A DNA stretch of 38,483 bases, taken from Pseudomonadota bacterium (GTDB taxonomy: Bacteria; Pseudomonadota; Gammaproteobacteria; Pseudomonadales; Pseudomonadaceae). The notes beneath the pieces were generated by a model. The model saw nothing but the letters and a program-made list of their open reading frames with translations, did not search any database and was not told the origin of the DNA. Below are positions 1 to 8,069 of this stretch, one piece after another. The stretch lies in contig JAEYXX010000062.1 of NCBI GenBank assembly GCA_023431055.1, positions 1-38,483 on the forward strand, given 5' to 3'. Every line of letters begins with the position of its first letter. The stretch's first letter is position 1. Both the position numbers and the translations under genes were made by a program.

Positions 1-2
1 AC

Positions 3-296
3 CTTATCCGCGCCTTTCTGGGCGAGCAGCGGCAGTTGCTCGCAGCACTGGACGATACGGCCGTGTCGCGTTATCGCGATGCCTTGCTGCCAGCGCTGAG
101 CCCGGCCGAGGCCAACTTGCCGCGTGCCGAGCAGCTGTGGCGGCTGCATCTGGCAGGTTTGCCCGAGGTGCACCTGCAACGGGTGCAGCAGGCGTTGGTG
201 GCCCTGACCGCAAACGATCTGCTCCAGGCACATGAGCAACTGCTAAGTGCCTGCGACTGGCGCGTGCTGGCCAGCGGAGCGCCGTCGACGGTCTAG
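3..296 (+). CDS. pqqF: PqqF C-terminal fragment (M16 peptidase, PQQ biosynthesis), cut by window edge
   Basis: Only the last 97 codons are present; the open frame runs in from the left edge and stops with TAG at 294-296. PqqF is an insulinase-like (M16) zinc peptidase thought to process the PqqA precursor. The catalytic N-terminal half lies outside the window, so no HxxEH-type motif can be seen. The identification rests mainly on context: in P. aeruginosa pqqF (PA1973) lies directly upstream of the porin, FIST and ercS' genes, and the same neighbours follow here. The visible part is a leucine- and alanine-rich helical tail (for example LQRVQQALVALTANDLLQAH), which suits the end of an M16 protein but does not prove it. 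Confidence 0.7.
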   Translation, partial: LIRAFLGEQRQLLAALDDTAVSRYRDALLPALSPAEANLPRAEQLWRLHLAGLPEVHLQRVQQALVALTANDLLQAHEQLLSACDWRVLASGAPSTV

Positions 297-657
297 GCTG
301 TTTTCTCTTCAGTGCTCTTTGCGCGCGACTGCGCTCGAATTTCCAACGCCCTTTTTCTGTAGAAGCCCCGACCCGGGGCGAAGCCTTGTGCAGCCGCGCC
401 GCCGCCGTTCGTTGCGGTGTGCGACGCCTGCCGCTTAGTTGCCGGCGCATTTCTACACCCTAGGGCTGGTCCGGTACTAATACCTTTCTCCCGCTACCGG
501 TAGCAGGTCGGTCGCGATCCGGCGGAAGCGCGACGGTAGCGCCCGGCCAAAGCAGCAGCGAATCGCTGCCAAGGCAGCGTATGGCACGCCGGACCTGCTT
601 TCGATAATCGCCTCCGACACGACTGCCCTGGCGGTCGCCACTCAAGCGGAGAGCGTT
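297..657. other. Intergenic region between pqqF and the porin gene
   Basis: This 361-base gap has no convincing gene. It holds a small GC hairpin (GCCCCG-ACCC-GGGGC, about 365-379) inside a sequence of the TGTAGAAGCCCCG...GGGGCGAAGC type seen again near 20057. A GATAAT at 603-608 is a possible -10 box for the porin gene, but no good -35 is visible. A GAGAG ribosome-binding site sits just before the porin start. Confidence 0.5.
359..386. repeat. Short palindromic repeat (TGTAGAAGCCCCG... type)
   Basis: A GCCCCG/CGGGGC stem flanked by TGTAGAA and GAAGCC. It is related to the fuller copy at 20057-20089 (TGTAGGAGCCCCGCCTCGGGG). This is a typical Pseudomonas intergenic REP-like sequence; it may act as a transcript-end hairpin for pqqF. 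Confidence 0.55.
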
Positions 658-1842
658 ATGAACAACAACAAGATCGCCATCACTCGATTTCTGCCCCTGA
701 CCCTGGCTACGGCCGTCGCCCTGGCGACCGCTCAGCAGGCCGCCGCCGAGATCGTTCTTTACGACAAGGACGACACCACTTTCTCCACCGACGGTTATAT
801 CAACGCCTTCTACGTCAACAGCGACGTGGATCGTGAGGGTGAGCAGTTCGACCGCCGCCAGTCGCGGGTGAAGATGGGCTTTCTGCCCAACTGGATCGGT
901 TTCAACTTCGGCAAGCAGATCGATGACCTCAAGCTGAGCGGCCGCTCGTCCTTCTGGGTCACCATCAACGACAGCGAAACCAATGGCACCGATACCGCCA
1001 TCGACGTCCGCCAGTTCTACGGCACCGTTTCCAGCCCGGAGTGGGGCGAGGTGCTGGTGGGCAAGGACTTCGGCCTGTTCTCGCGCTCCAACATTTTCCT
1101 CGACGAGCTGCTGGCCGGGTACGGCAACGTTTCCGACACCCTCGGCCTGGTGGACGGCAACGGCGTGTCCTTCGGCAACATCGGCACCGGCTACCCGTAT
1201 CCGTTCCCGACCTCGCAGATCACCTACCGCAACAACAACCTGGCCGAAGGCCTGCGTGTCGCGGTCGGCATCATGGACCCGGTCGACACCAACGATGACA
1301 GTGCCACCGGCAAGGCCTATCAGGAAAACCCGCGCTTCGAATCGGAAGTCAGCTACCAGTTCGATCTGGGCGGCTCGACCATCTACACCTGGGTCAACGG
1401 CGCCTACCAGACCTCCGAAAACACTGACGACACCGTCGACAAGGTCACCTCCAAGGGCCTCGGCTATGGCGTGCAGGCCAAGTTCGGCGGCCTGTCGCTG
1501 ACCGGTTCGGGCTTCCAGGCCAAGGGCATCAACCCCTTCTTCACCAACAACCTGGGCGAGCCGACCCTGCGTGACATCGACAGCGACGGTTATCTGCTGC
1601 AGGGCTCCTACACCTGGGGCAAGAACCGTGTGGCGCTGTCCTACGGCAAGACCGAGGACGACGGCAACGGCCTGGGCGTGGCGGCGGACTACGAGACCCG
1701 CGGCATCGCCTATTTCCGCACCATCAACGACAACCTCAAGCTGGTCGCCGAGTACAACCAGTACCAGATCGACGCCGCCGCCGGCAGTGGTCTGAACGAG
1801 GACACCGACACCTTCGCCGTGGGTGCGGTGGTCAGCTGGTAA
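658..1842 (+). CDS. Outer-membrane porin, Gram-negative trimeric type (PA1974-like)
   Basis: A 394-residue protein with a Sec signal peptide (about residues 1-31, ending AQQAAA before EIVLYDKDD). The mature part has the look of a 16-strand porin: alternating short beta-strands, many Gly, Asp, Asn and Tyr residues, no cysteines, and a C-terminal strand ending ...VGAVVSW, the aromatic end used for barrel assembly. It should form a general or weakly selective pore. Its place between pqqF and the ercS' pair matches PA1974, which suggests it passes alcohols, acids or perhaps metal ions for the quinoprotein system; that role is inference. The start at 658 follows a GGAGAG at good spacing. A hairpin terminator at 1859-1897 ends the transcript, so the gene is probably monocistronic. 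Confidence 0.85.
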   Translation: MNNNKIAITRFLPLTLATAVALATAQQAAAEIVLYDKDDTTFSTDGYINAFYVNSDVDREGEQFDRRQSRVKMGFLPNWIGFNFGKQIDDLKLSGRSSFWVTINDSETNGTDTAIDVRQFYGTVSSPEWGEVLVGKDFGLFSRSNIFLDELLAGYGNVSDTLGLVDGNGVSFGNIGTGYPYPFPTSQITYRNNNLAEGLRVAVGIMDPVDTNDDSATGKAYQENPRFESEVSYQFDLGGSTIYTWVNGAYQTSENTDDTVDKVTSKGLGYGVQAKFGGLSLTGSGFQAKGINPFFTNNLGEPTLRDIDSDGYLLQGSYTWGKNRVALSYGKTEDDGNGLGVAADYETRGIAYFRTINDNLKLVAEYNQYQIDAAAGSGLNEDTDTFAVGAVVSW

Positions 1843-1858
1843 CGATTGCAATAACGCT

Positions 1859-1897
1859 GGCCGGGCAGGGGGGATCTCTGCCCGGCCTCTTTGTTTG
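1859..1897 (+). terminator. Rho-independent terminator after the porin gene
   Basis: A perfect 10-bp stem, GGCCGGGCAG (1859-1868) with CTGCCCGGCC (1878-1887), is followed by TCTTTGTTTG. It starts 17 bases after the porin stop codon. Confidence 0.8.
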
Positions 1898-1903
1898 TGG
1901 TCT

Positions 1904-1955
1904 GTAGGGCGAGTGCAACCCGCCAGAGGGATAACGGCGGGTTTCACCGCCCTAC
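1904..1955. repeat. Dispersed inverted repeat, GTAGGGCG...CGCCCTAC family
   Basis: The sequence begins GTAGGGCGAGTGCAACCCGC and ends with the imperfect inverse GGCGGGTTTCACCGCCCTAC. A closely related copy lies at 7973-8025. Between this repeat and the FIST gene there is a further hairpin, GGCGTACT...AGTACGCC at 1983-2006. Confidence 0.65.
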
Positions 1956-2102
1956 AGTTGTCGCCTGATTGATCCAGAACGTGGCGTACTGCTTCGCGAG
2001 TACGCCCTACGGATCGACTACCCAGTACTCAAGTAGCATGGGGCGCCTGCGGCCTCCTTCGTAGAATTTCCCCATGATCAGCAGGTGCATTTGGGGCGTG
2101 AT

Positions 2103-3266
2103 ATGGCCTTGCAACAGTCGGAGGGCGTGCTCAGCGCCGTCTCCAGCACGAAGGATGTGGAATTGGCCGCCCAGGAACTGGCACGTCAGCTGATCCATCC
2201 CTATCTCGGCTTCGTGCTGTTCTTCTGCTCGGCCGAGTACGATCTCGACGGGCTCGGCCAGGCGCTGGAGGCGCACTTCGGTGGCGTCAGCCTGGTGGGC
2301 TGTACCAGCGCCGGCGAGATTACCCCGCAGGGCTATGGTCGTGGCTGCGTGGTGGCGCTGGGCTTCGACCTGCGCTGCTTCTCCATCGCCAGCGTGCTGA
2401 TCGATGAGATGGAGCGCTTCAATCTGCTCGATGCGCAGCAACTGGTCGATGGTCTGGTAAAGGATTGCCGCAGCAACGAGCTGGCCTCGATCAAGGGCCA
2501 CAGCTTCGCCCTGACCCTGCTCGATGGCCTTTCCAGCCGCGAGGAACTGGTGCTCGGCGCGCTCAGCGCGGCGCTGGGCAGCATCCCGCACTTCGGTGGC
2601 TCGGCCGGCGACGACAACCACCTGACCCACACCCACGTCTATCACGGCGGCCGTTTTCACAGCGGTGCGGCGGTGGTGGTGCTGTTCAACACCTGGCTCG
2701 ACTTCGAGGTGTTCAGCACCCACCACATCCAGCCCAGCGCCGAGAAACTGGTGGTGACCCGCGCCGACAGCGCCAGCCGCCGCGTCTACGAGCTCAACGC
2801 CGCGCCGGCCGCACAGGAGTATGCCGAGCTGATCGGCGTGCCGGTCGAGGCCCTGGATCTGCGGGCGTTCGCCGCCTATCCGCTGGCGGTACGGATCAGC
2901 GATCACTACTACGTGCGCTCGATCCAGCAGGTGCACGACGACCTCAGCCTGACCTTCTACTGCGCGGTGGAGAACGGCATCGTCCTCACCGCCATGCATC
3001 CCGGCCCCTTGCTGCCCAACCTGCAGCAACTGTTCGCCGGGCTGGAGCGGCGCCTCGGTCCGCTGCTGCTGACCATCGGCTGCGACTGCTTCCTGCGTCG
3101 CCTGGAGATCGAGAACGATGGCGGCGTCGAGTCGGTCGCCACGCTGCTGCGCCAGCAGCGGGTGATCGGCTTCAACACCTACGGAGAGCAGTTCAATGGC
3201 ATGCACATCAACCAGACCTTTACCGGTGTCGCCATTGGCCGACCTGTTGGGCGTGCCGAGCGCTGA
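2103..3266 (+). CDS. FIST-domain sensor protein (FIST_N/FIST_C)
   Basis: A cytoplasmic protein of 387 residues with no signal peptide or membrane segment. The N-terminal half carries the FIST signature around VGCTSAGEI and a glycine-rich GGSAGDDNHLTHTHVYHGG region; the C-terminal half (about 215-375) fits FIST_C. FIST domains are ligand-binding sensor modules predicted to bind small molecules such as amino acids and often lie next to signalling proteins. The gene overlaps ercS' by 71 bases, so the two are likely translationally coupled and may act as sensor and transmitter. ATG 2103 is preferred because GGGG precedes it by about seven bases; a GTG at 2085 would add six residues but has a weaker ribosome site. 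Position corresponds to PA1975. Confidence 0.8.
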   Translation: MALQQSEGVLSAVSSTKDVELAAQELARQLIHPYLGFVLFFCSAEYDLDGLGQALEAHFGGVSLVGCTSAGEITPQGYGRGCVVALGFDLRCFSIASVLIDEMERFNLLDAQQLVDGLVKDCRSNELASIKGHSFALTLLDGLSSREELVLGALSAALGSIPHFGGSAGDDNHLTHTHVYHGGRFHSGAAVVVLFNTWLDFEVFSTHHIQPSAEKLVVTRADSASRRVYELNAAPAAQEYAELIGVPVEALDLRAFAAYPLAVRISDHYYVRSIQQVHDDLSLTFYCAVENGIVLTAMHPGPLLPNLQQLFAGLERRLGPLLLTIGCDCFLRRLEIENDGGVESVATLLRQQRVIGFNTYGEQFNGMHINQTFTGVAIGRPVGRAER

Positions 3267-5841
3267 GCTGCAGGCACGCTGTGCGGCGCTGGAGCAGGAG
3301 AACGCTAAGCTCAGGCGTATCAACGCCGCGCTGATCGAACGGGTCGAGTCGATCCATTCCCGTGGCGATGACGCCTACGCGGCCTTCCAGCATTCGGTGG
3401 TGCTGTCCGAGCAGGTGCGCGAACGCACCGATGCGCTGAACCAGGCGATGGCCGAACTGAAATCCAGCAACCAGCTGCTCAGCGATGCGCGGTTGCGTGC
3501 CGAGACCGCGCACCAGCATTTGATCGATGCCATCGAGAGCATCTCCGATGCCTTCGTGCTGTTCGATGATCGTCAGCGCATCGTGCTGTTCAACAGCCGC
3601 TTCAAGGCGCTGTGGGCGCGCAGCCGCGCACGCATCGGCACCGGCACGCGGCTGGAGGAGATTCGCCGGCTGAGCCGCAGCACTGGCCTGGTGGTGGAGG
3701 CGCAGTTGGGCAAGGAGGGCGAGCCGAGCCTGTTCCGCCTGCAGGACGGGCGCTGGGTGCAGGTCAGCGAGCGGCCGACCCGCGAGGGCGGGCTGGTGAT
3801 CCTCTATACCGACATCACCGAGGTGAAGCAGAGCGAGGCGTTGCGCCGTGAGCAGGCCCTGGCGCAGAAGTCGCGCCTGCTGCAGCGCGCGGTCGACAAC
3901 CTGTCGCAGGGCATGGCCATGGTCAATGCCGAGGGCGCGCTGGAGTTGTGGAACCACCGTTTCCTCGAGCTCTGCGGGCTGGCGCCGATCAACGCCCATC
4001 GGCCATTCGCCGAAGTGATGGCGGAAAGCGAACTTGAGCCGCTGACCCCGGACAGTCGCGATGCCACCGGCAAACCGCTGCGTCAGGTGGAGGTGCGCCT
4101 GTTCGACGGGCGCATGCTGGAAGTGCGCACCCATCCGCTGCCCACTGGTGGCTTTGTCAACACCTTCACCGACATCACCGAGCGCCATCGCCAGGCCCAG
4201 GCGCTGAGCGACAGCGAGCGCTGGATCCGCCTGATCACCGACCACGTGCCGGCGCTGATCGCCTATCTGTCGGCCGACTTGGTCTACGAATTCACCAACA
4301 AGGTCTACGAGGAATGGTACTGCTGGCCGCGCGGCGCCATGCTCGGCCAGAGCCTGCGCGAAGTGCACAGCGAGGAGCATTGCCAGCGCCTGGAGCCCTA
4401 CGTCGAGCTGGCGCTGTCCGGCGAGAGCGTGACCTTCGAATTCGCCGAAACCAACCACAACGGCCAGGAGCGCTACATGCTGCGTTCCTATGTGCCCAAC
4501 CGTCAGGCCAGCGGCGAAGTGGTCGGCATCTTCGTATTGATCCGCGACATCACCGAGCGTCGCCGCACTGCCGAGGCATTGCACCAGGCTTATCAACATC
4601 TGGAGCAGCGCGTGCGCGAGCGCACCGCCGAGCTGACTACGGTGAACGATCAGTTGCGCCGCGAGATCGACGAGCGCACGCAGATGGAGGCGCGCCTGCG
4701 TGAGGCCAAGGGCGAAGCCGAGCAGGCCAACCTGTCCAAGACCAAGTTCCTCGCCGCCGTCAGCCACGACCTGCTGCAGCCACTCAACGCAGCGCGGCTG
4801 TTCACCAGTGCCTTGTTGGAGAAACGCGACCTGTCAGGCTGCGCGCCGTTGGTGCGCAACGTCAGCAACTCGCTGGAAGACGTGGAAAGTCTGCTCGGCA
4901 CGCTGGTGGACATTTCCAAGCTCGATGCCGGGGTGATCAAGCCTGATATCGCGCCATTCGCCGTCAGCGAGCTGCTGGAGAACCTGGCTGCCGAGTATCA
5001 CCAGATCGCCCGTAGCGAAGGCCTGCGCCTGGACTACCTGCCCAGCTCGGCCCTGGTGCGCAGTGACGTGCAATTGCTGGCGCGGATTCTGCGCAACTTC
5101 CTTAGCAACGCCATTCGCTACACCGCCAGCGGGCGCATCCTGCTGGGCTGTCGACGGCGCGGCAACAGCCTGTCCATCGAAGTCTGGGACACCGGCATCG
5201 GCATCGCCCAAGACAAGCTGGTGGAAATTTTCCAGGAGTTCAAGCGCGGCGATAACGTGCAGCGCAAGCAGGATCGTGGTCTGGGCCTTGGCCTGGCGAT
5301 CGTCGAGAAGATCGCACGCATGCTCGGCCACCGCATTCGCGTCGCGTCGCAGCAGGGCAGGGGCTCGATGTTCGCCGTCGAGGTGCCGCTGACCCGCCGC
5401 GCGCCGCGCGTGCGTACGGTGCAGGACAGCCCGGATCAGTTGCTCGAACGCCTCAGCGGCGCGCGGGTGTGGGTGCTGGATAACGACGCGGCGATCTGCG
5501 CCGGCATGCGCACCCTGCTTGAAGGCTGGGGCTGCCGCGTGGTTACCGCACTCTCCGAAGAAGACCTGGCGCGCCAGGTGGACAACTACCACGCCGAGGC
5601 CGACCTGCTGATCGCCGACTATCACCTGGATGACGAGCGCAATGGTGTCGACGCCGTGGCGCAGATCAACGCCCGACGCAGCACGCCGCTACCGGCGCTG
5701 ATGATCACCGCCAACTACAGCAACGAGCTCAAGCAACAGATGCGCGAGCTGGGCCACAGCCTGCTGCACAAACCGGTACGGCCGATGAAGCTGAAGGCGG
5801 CGATGAGCCATTTGATGGAGCGTGGGGCGGGAGGGCAGTGA
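3196..5841 (+). CDS. ercS': ErcS' soluble hybrid sensor histidine kinase
   Basis: An 881-residue cytoplasmic hybrid kinase with no transmembrane segment. Order of domains: an N-terminal coiled coil (about 25-100), three PAS-type domains (starting near 108, 231 and 342), another coiled coil, a HisKA dimerisation domain with phospho-accepting His524 in SHDLLQPLNA, an HATPase (N box NFLSNAIRY near 634, DTGIGI, GLGLGLAI) and a C-terminal receiver with Asp808 in IADYHLDD. In P. aeruginosa ErcS' (PA1976) belongs to the cascade controlling ethanol oxidation genes, and the P. putida counterpart is PedS1. The likely partner is the response regulator ErbR encoded downstream on the other strand; this is inferred from that literature and from position. 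The ATG at 3196 follows GGAGAG and lies inside the FIST gene. Confidence 0.85.
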   Translation: MACTSTRPLPVSPLADLLGVPSAELQARCAALEQENAKLRRINAALIERVESIHSRGDDAYAAFQHSVVLSEQVRERTDALNQAMAELKSSNQLLSDARLRAETAHQHLIDAIESISDAFVLFDDRQRIVLFNSRFKALWARSRARIGTGTRLEEIRRLSRSTGLVVEAQLGKEGEPSLFRLQDGRWVQVSERPTREGGLVILYTDITEVKQSEALRREQALAQKSRLLQRAVDNLSQGMAMVNAEGALELWNHRFLELCGLAPINAHRPFAEVMAESELEPLTPDSRDATGKPLRQVEVRLFDGRMLEVRTHPLPTGGFVNTFTDITERHRQAQALSDSERWIRLITDHVPALIAYLSADLVYEFTNKVYEEWYCWPRGAMLGQSLREVHSEEHCQRLEPYVELALSGESVTFEFAETNHNGQERYMLRSYVPNRQASGEVVGIFVLIRDITERRRTAEALHQAYQHLEQRVRERTAELTTVNDQLRREIDERTQMEARLREAKGEAEQANLSKTKFLAAVSHDLLQPLNAARLFTSALLEKRDLSGCAPLVRNVSNSLEDVESLLGTLVDISKLDAGVIKPDIAPFAVSELLENLAAEYHQIARSEGLRLDYLPSSALVRSDVQLLARILRNFLSNAIRYTASGRILLGCRRRGNSLSIEVWDTGIGIAQDKLVEIFQEFKRGDNVQRKQDRGLGLGLAIVEKIARMLGHRIRVASQQGRGSMFAVEVPLTRRAPRVRTVQDSPDQLLERLSGARVWVLDNDAAICAGMRTLLEGWGCRVVTALSEEDLARQVDNYHAEADLLIADYHLDDERNGVDAVAQINARRSTPLPALMITANYSNELKQQMRELGHSLLHKPVRPMKLKAAMSHLMERGAGGQ

Positions 5842-5867
5842 GCCCGAGTAGAGACGCTTTTTAGCCC

Positions 5868-5928
5868 GTAGCCCGGATGCAATCCGAGAGCGGTCACGCC
5901 GTTCTGCCCCGGATTTCATCCGGGCTAC
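5868..5928. repeat. Inverted repeat, GTAGCCCGGATG...CATCCGGGCTAC family
   Basis: The left arm GTAGCCCGGATGCAATCCG pairs with the right arm CGGATTTCATCCGGGCTAC. A second copy is at about 21124-21182. This is a common type of intergenic palindrome in Pseudomonas. Here it lies between the 3' ends of ercS' and the acetyltransferase gene and could help end both transcripts. Confidence 0.7.
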
Positions 5929-5943
5929 GATTCGCTTTGGTGA

Positions 5944-6008
5944 GTAGGGTGGATGTCGCTTTTTACATCCACCGCAGCGGTGGATCGGTAGAGCGTGATC
6001 CACCTTAC
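5944..6008. repeat. Inverted repeat, GTAGGGTGGATG...GATCCACCTTAC family
   Basis: The left arm GTAGGGTGGATG and the right arm GATCCACCTTAC are imperfect inverses, with an extra internal hairpin (CATCCACCGCAGCGGTGGAT). It lies directly beside the previous repeat, in the convergent gap. Confidence 0.6.
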
Positions 6009-6024
6009 GACACGGGCGTGCGGG

Positions 6025-6444
6025 TCAATCATCTGCAATAAGCCGCTTACCGAGGCTGACCGAGGCATCGATCTTGTAGCCAAGCCGCTCGTAGAAGGCC
6101 AGCGCCGCCGCGTTGGTGTCGCGCACCTGCAGGCTGAGTTTGGGACAGCCCAGGGCCAGAAGTTGCGCTTCGATATAGGTCATCAGCTGACGGGCCAGGC
6201 CCTGCTGGCGCCGCTCCGGGCATACCGCCAGGTAGTTGACCCAGCCGCGATGCCCCTCGTAGCCGGCCATGGCCGAGGCCACCAGCTTGCCGTCGATTTC
6301 ACCAACCAGAAACAGCTCAGGCTGCACTTGCAGCTTGCGCTGGATGTCCTTGTGCGGATCGTTCCACGGGCGGTTCAGGTCGCAGCGTTGCCAGAGGTCG
6401 ACGACCGCGGCTTCGTCGGAGAGCTGGAAGGGGCGGATGTGCAT
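6025..6444 (-). CDS. ypeA: GNAT-family acetyltransferase, YpeA-like
   Basis: A 139-residue single-domain GNAT protein, close to the usual length of YpeA (about 141). Visible features are the N-terminal IRPFQLSDEAAVVDLWQRC strand and helix, WNDPHKDIQRKL, the acetyl-CoA pyrophosphate-binding loop RRQGLARQL near residues 80-88 and the C-terminal AALAFYERLGYK. It should transfer an acetyl group from acetyl-CoA to an unknown amine. ATG 6444 is chosen because GGAG lies six bases before it; an upstream in-frame start at 6480 lacks a ribosome site. It looks like a bystander: no family knowledge connects it with alcohol oxidation, and a repeat-filled gap separates it from erbR. Confidence 0.85.
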   Translation of the reverse strand: MHIRPFQLSDEAAVVDLWQRCDLNRPWNDPHKDIQRKLQVQPELFLVGEIDGKLVASAMAGYEGHRGWVNYLAVCPERRQQGLARQLMTYIEAQLLALGCPKLSLQVRDTNAAALAFYERLGYKIDASVSLGKRLIADD

Positions 6445-6512
6445 AGTGGACTCCAATCGGTGAGGCCGCCGTTTTAGCACGGGTTGATGACGGGAGTCAG
6501 GACAACCTCGCG

Positions 6513-6580
6513 CGTCACTCCCGCGAAGGCGGGAGCCCAGGTGCTTCTCTGGTTCTGGCTTCCCGCCGGCACGGGAATGA
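6513..6580. repeat. Double-hairpin repeat (GTCACTCCCGCGAAGGCGGGA type)
   Basis: Two hairpins, TCCCGCGAAGGCGGGA (6519-6534) and TCCCGCCGGCACGGGA (6561-6576), are arranged head to head with flanking GTCA/TGAC. This is a familiar dispersed proteobacterial repeat. It fills the gap between erbR and the acetyltransferase gene. Confidence 0.65.
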
Positions 6581-6598
6581 CAGCCAACCTATCGGACG

Positions 6599-7264
6599 CT
6601 AGCGCCGCAGGTAGGAGGCGAAATCGATATCGCCGGCCGAGAGAATCGCCTGCACGCGGTTATGCACGCCCAGCTTGCGCAGGATGGCCGAGACGTGGGC
6701 TTTGACCGTGGTTTCGGCGATATCCAGGCTGTAGGCGATCTGCTTGTTCGACTCGCCCTTGGTCATGCGCTCGAGCACCAGCAACTGCTTGCGCGTCAGG
6801 GCCTGCAGCAGTTCCGGGGCGATGCTGGGGTTGTCGTGGTGCTGGCGCGAGCTGCCGCTCTTCTGCGAACGGATGATGTCCGGCGGCAGGTAGACGTTGC
6901 CGTCGAGAATCTGCGCGATGGCCTCGGTCATCTGCGCCCGCGGCGACGACTTGGTGATGAAACCCACTGCGCCATAGGTGATGGCCTGCAGCACGATCTG
7001 CTTGTCCTGCTCGGCCGAGACGATCACCACCGGGATGGTCGGCGCCTCGTTGCGCAGGTTCATCAGCCCGCCCAGGCCGTGCATGCCGGGCATATTCAGG
7101 TCGAGCAGGATCAGATCCAGGTCGTCGTGGCTCTGGGTCAGCTCCAGGGCGCTGTCCAGGTCGGCGGTTTCCATGATCTCGCTGCCGGGAAAACCGTCGG
7201 CGATGACGTTATGGATGGCTTCACGAAACAGCGGATGGTCGTCGGCAATCAGAATCTTGTACAT
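6599..7264 (-). CDS. erbR: ErbR/AgmR-type LuxR-family response regulator
   Basis: A 221-residue NarL/FixJ-type regulator. The receiver covers about 1-125 with acidic residues Asp8-Asp9, phospho-acceptor Asp55 in [10 protein letters not shown], Thr/Ser near VIVSAE and Lys in GFITKSS. The LuxR-type helix-turn-helix covers about 155-215 ([42 protein letters not shown] in outline). AgmR/ErbR (PA1978; PedR1 in P. putida) activates ethanol oxidation and PQQ genes. It lies 23 bases after the rhodanese-like gene and is probably cotranscribed with it from the promoter at 7893-7960, which carries the shared operator; that suggests autoregulation. Start ATG 7264 follows a GAGGTG. Confidence 0.88.
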   Translation of the reverse strand: MYKILIADDHPLFREAIHNVIADGFPGSEIMETADLDSALELTQSHDDLDLILLDLNMPGMHGLGGLMNLRNEAPTIPVVIVSAEQDKQIVLQAITYGAVGFITKSSPRAQMTEAIAQILDGNVYLPPDIIRSQKSGSSRQHHDNPSIAPELLQALTRKQLLVLERMTKGESNKQIAYSLDIAETTVKAHVSAILRKLGVHNRVQAILSAGDIDFASYLRR

Positions 7265-7287
7265 GGCCTTGCACCTCGTTGTCGTGA

Positions 7288-7863
7288 TTATGGTGTGGCA
7301 GTGGGCGTGAGGAAAGCAGCAGGCAGTTCGGCGGGCTGAGCGGGCACCAGAGGCAGGCCGGCCTGCTCCCAAGCATCGACGCCATCACGGTACCAGTAGA
7401 GCTGGCGATAGCCCATGGCATGGGCGCGGCGAGCGGCGTTCCAGCTCAGCCAGCAGTCGGAGCGGCAGTAGAACACGAAGGGTTGGCGCACGTCGCCACG
7501 GCTCTGCTGGTGCAGGTAGTGGGTGAAGTAGCGCTGCCATTGTGGGGCCAGGTTGCCGTCGCCGGCGTTGGCCAGCCACAGGCTGCCGGGCAAGTTGGAG
7601 TGAGGGGTGTCCTCGACGAAGCGGTCCTGCACGAAGGGGCGGCGATACACGTCGATCAGGCGGGTGTCCGGGCGCTCGGCGAGCAGCTTCTGCAGGGCGG
7701 GAGTATCGACGATCTGCACGCCGTCCAGGCTGGATGGCGTGGGGCTGCGGTACTGGCTGCTGCGATAGCCGTCGGCATCGAACAGATCTTCGGCATGCGC
7801 AAGGCAGGCCAGTAATACCGAGGCGAGCATCAGGCCTGCTTGCACGGGCAGACGGTACTTCAT
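7288..7863 (-). CDS. Periplasmic rhodanese-like protein, PQQ-catabolism-associated CxxxCW family
   Basis: A 191-residue protein with a signal peptide ending ACLAHA before [10 protein letters not shown]. The rest resembles a rhodanese domain: [14 protein letters not shown], the active-site loop [26 protein letters not shown] in outline, and a closing [17 protein letters not shown]. The two cysteines are spaced C-R-S-D-C-W and sit where rhodaneses keep the catalytic cysteine. This family is known from neighbourhoods of PQQ-dependent alcohol dehydrogenases and was suggested to have a redox or cofactor role; no activity is established to my knowledge. It heads a two-gene unit with erbR. The ribosome site before ATG 7863 is weak. 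Confidence 0.82.
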   Translation of the reverse strand: MKYRLPVQAGLMLASVLLACLAHAEDLFDADGYRSSQYRSPTPSSLDGVQIVDTPALQKLLAERPDTRLIDVYRRPFVQDRFVEDTPHSNLPGSLWLANAGDGNLAPQWQRYFTHYLHQQSRGDVRQPFVFYCRSDCWLSWNAARRAHAMGYRQLYWYRDGVDAWEQAGLPLVPAQPAELPAAFLTPTATP

Positions 7864-7892
7864 GGCAAGGTCTCTACTTATTTTTGTAGCGG

Positions 7893-7960
7893 TATTACAG
7901 GCCATGGTCGCAGGCTTGGGAATTCTACGTTGGAGATGAAAACCAGTACCAAAGTAGTAG
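7893..7960 (-). promoter_or_regulatory. Promoter and putative operator of the rhodanese-erbR unit
   Basis: Read toward the gene, CTACTACTTTGGTACTGG (7960 down to 7943) matches the element found before exaB, exaC and the ABC operon. TGTAAT (7899-7894), one mismatch from TATAAT, lies 61 bases after the start of the element. No good -35 is present, as expected for an activated promoter. Functional assignment is inference. Confidence 0.55.
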
Positions 7961-7972
7961 AGCGGTCAGTGG

Positions 7973-8025
7973 GTAGGGCGGGTGTAACCCGCCGCCGCGC
8001 CATTGGCGGGTTGCACCCGCCCTAC
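7973..8025. repeat. Dispersed inverted repeat, GTAGGGCGGGTG...CACCCGCCCTAC
   Basis: Near-perfect long palindrome in the gap between the rhodanese-erbR unit and the ABC permease gene. It is the better-conserved partner of the copy at 1904-1955. Confidence 0.7.
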
Positions 8026-8040
8026 GGATACGTTGATTGC

Positions 8041-8064
8041 TACCACGCAAAGCGTGGGAACGAT
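8041..8064. repeat. CCACGC-AAA-GCGTGG hairpin (GTGGGAACGATC family)
   Basis: The stem CCACGC/GCGTGG is followed by GAACGATC, the same family as the copies at 14555-14582 and 14666-14686. It lies just past the 3' end of the ABC permease gene. Confidence 0.55.
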
Positions 8065-8069
8065 CATGC

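Noticed and set aside
541..610. Porin upstream region sharing CCAAAGCAGCA and TGCCAAGGCA with the exaB promoter
   Set aside because: The pieces occur in a different order and spacing, no CTACTACC core is present, and no -10 lies at the expected distance. The match may be chance in GC-rich DNA.
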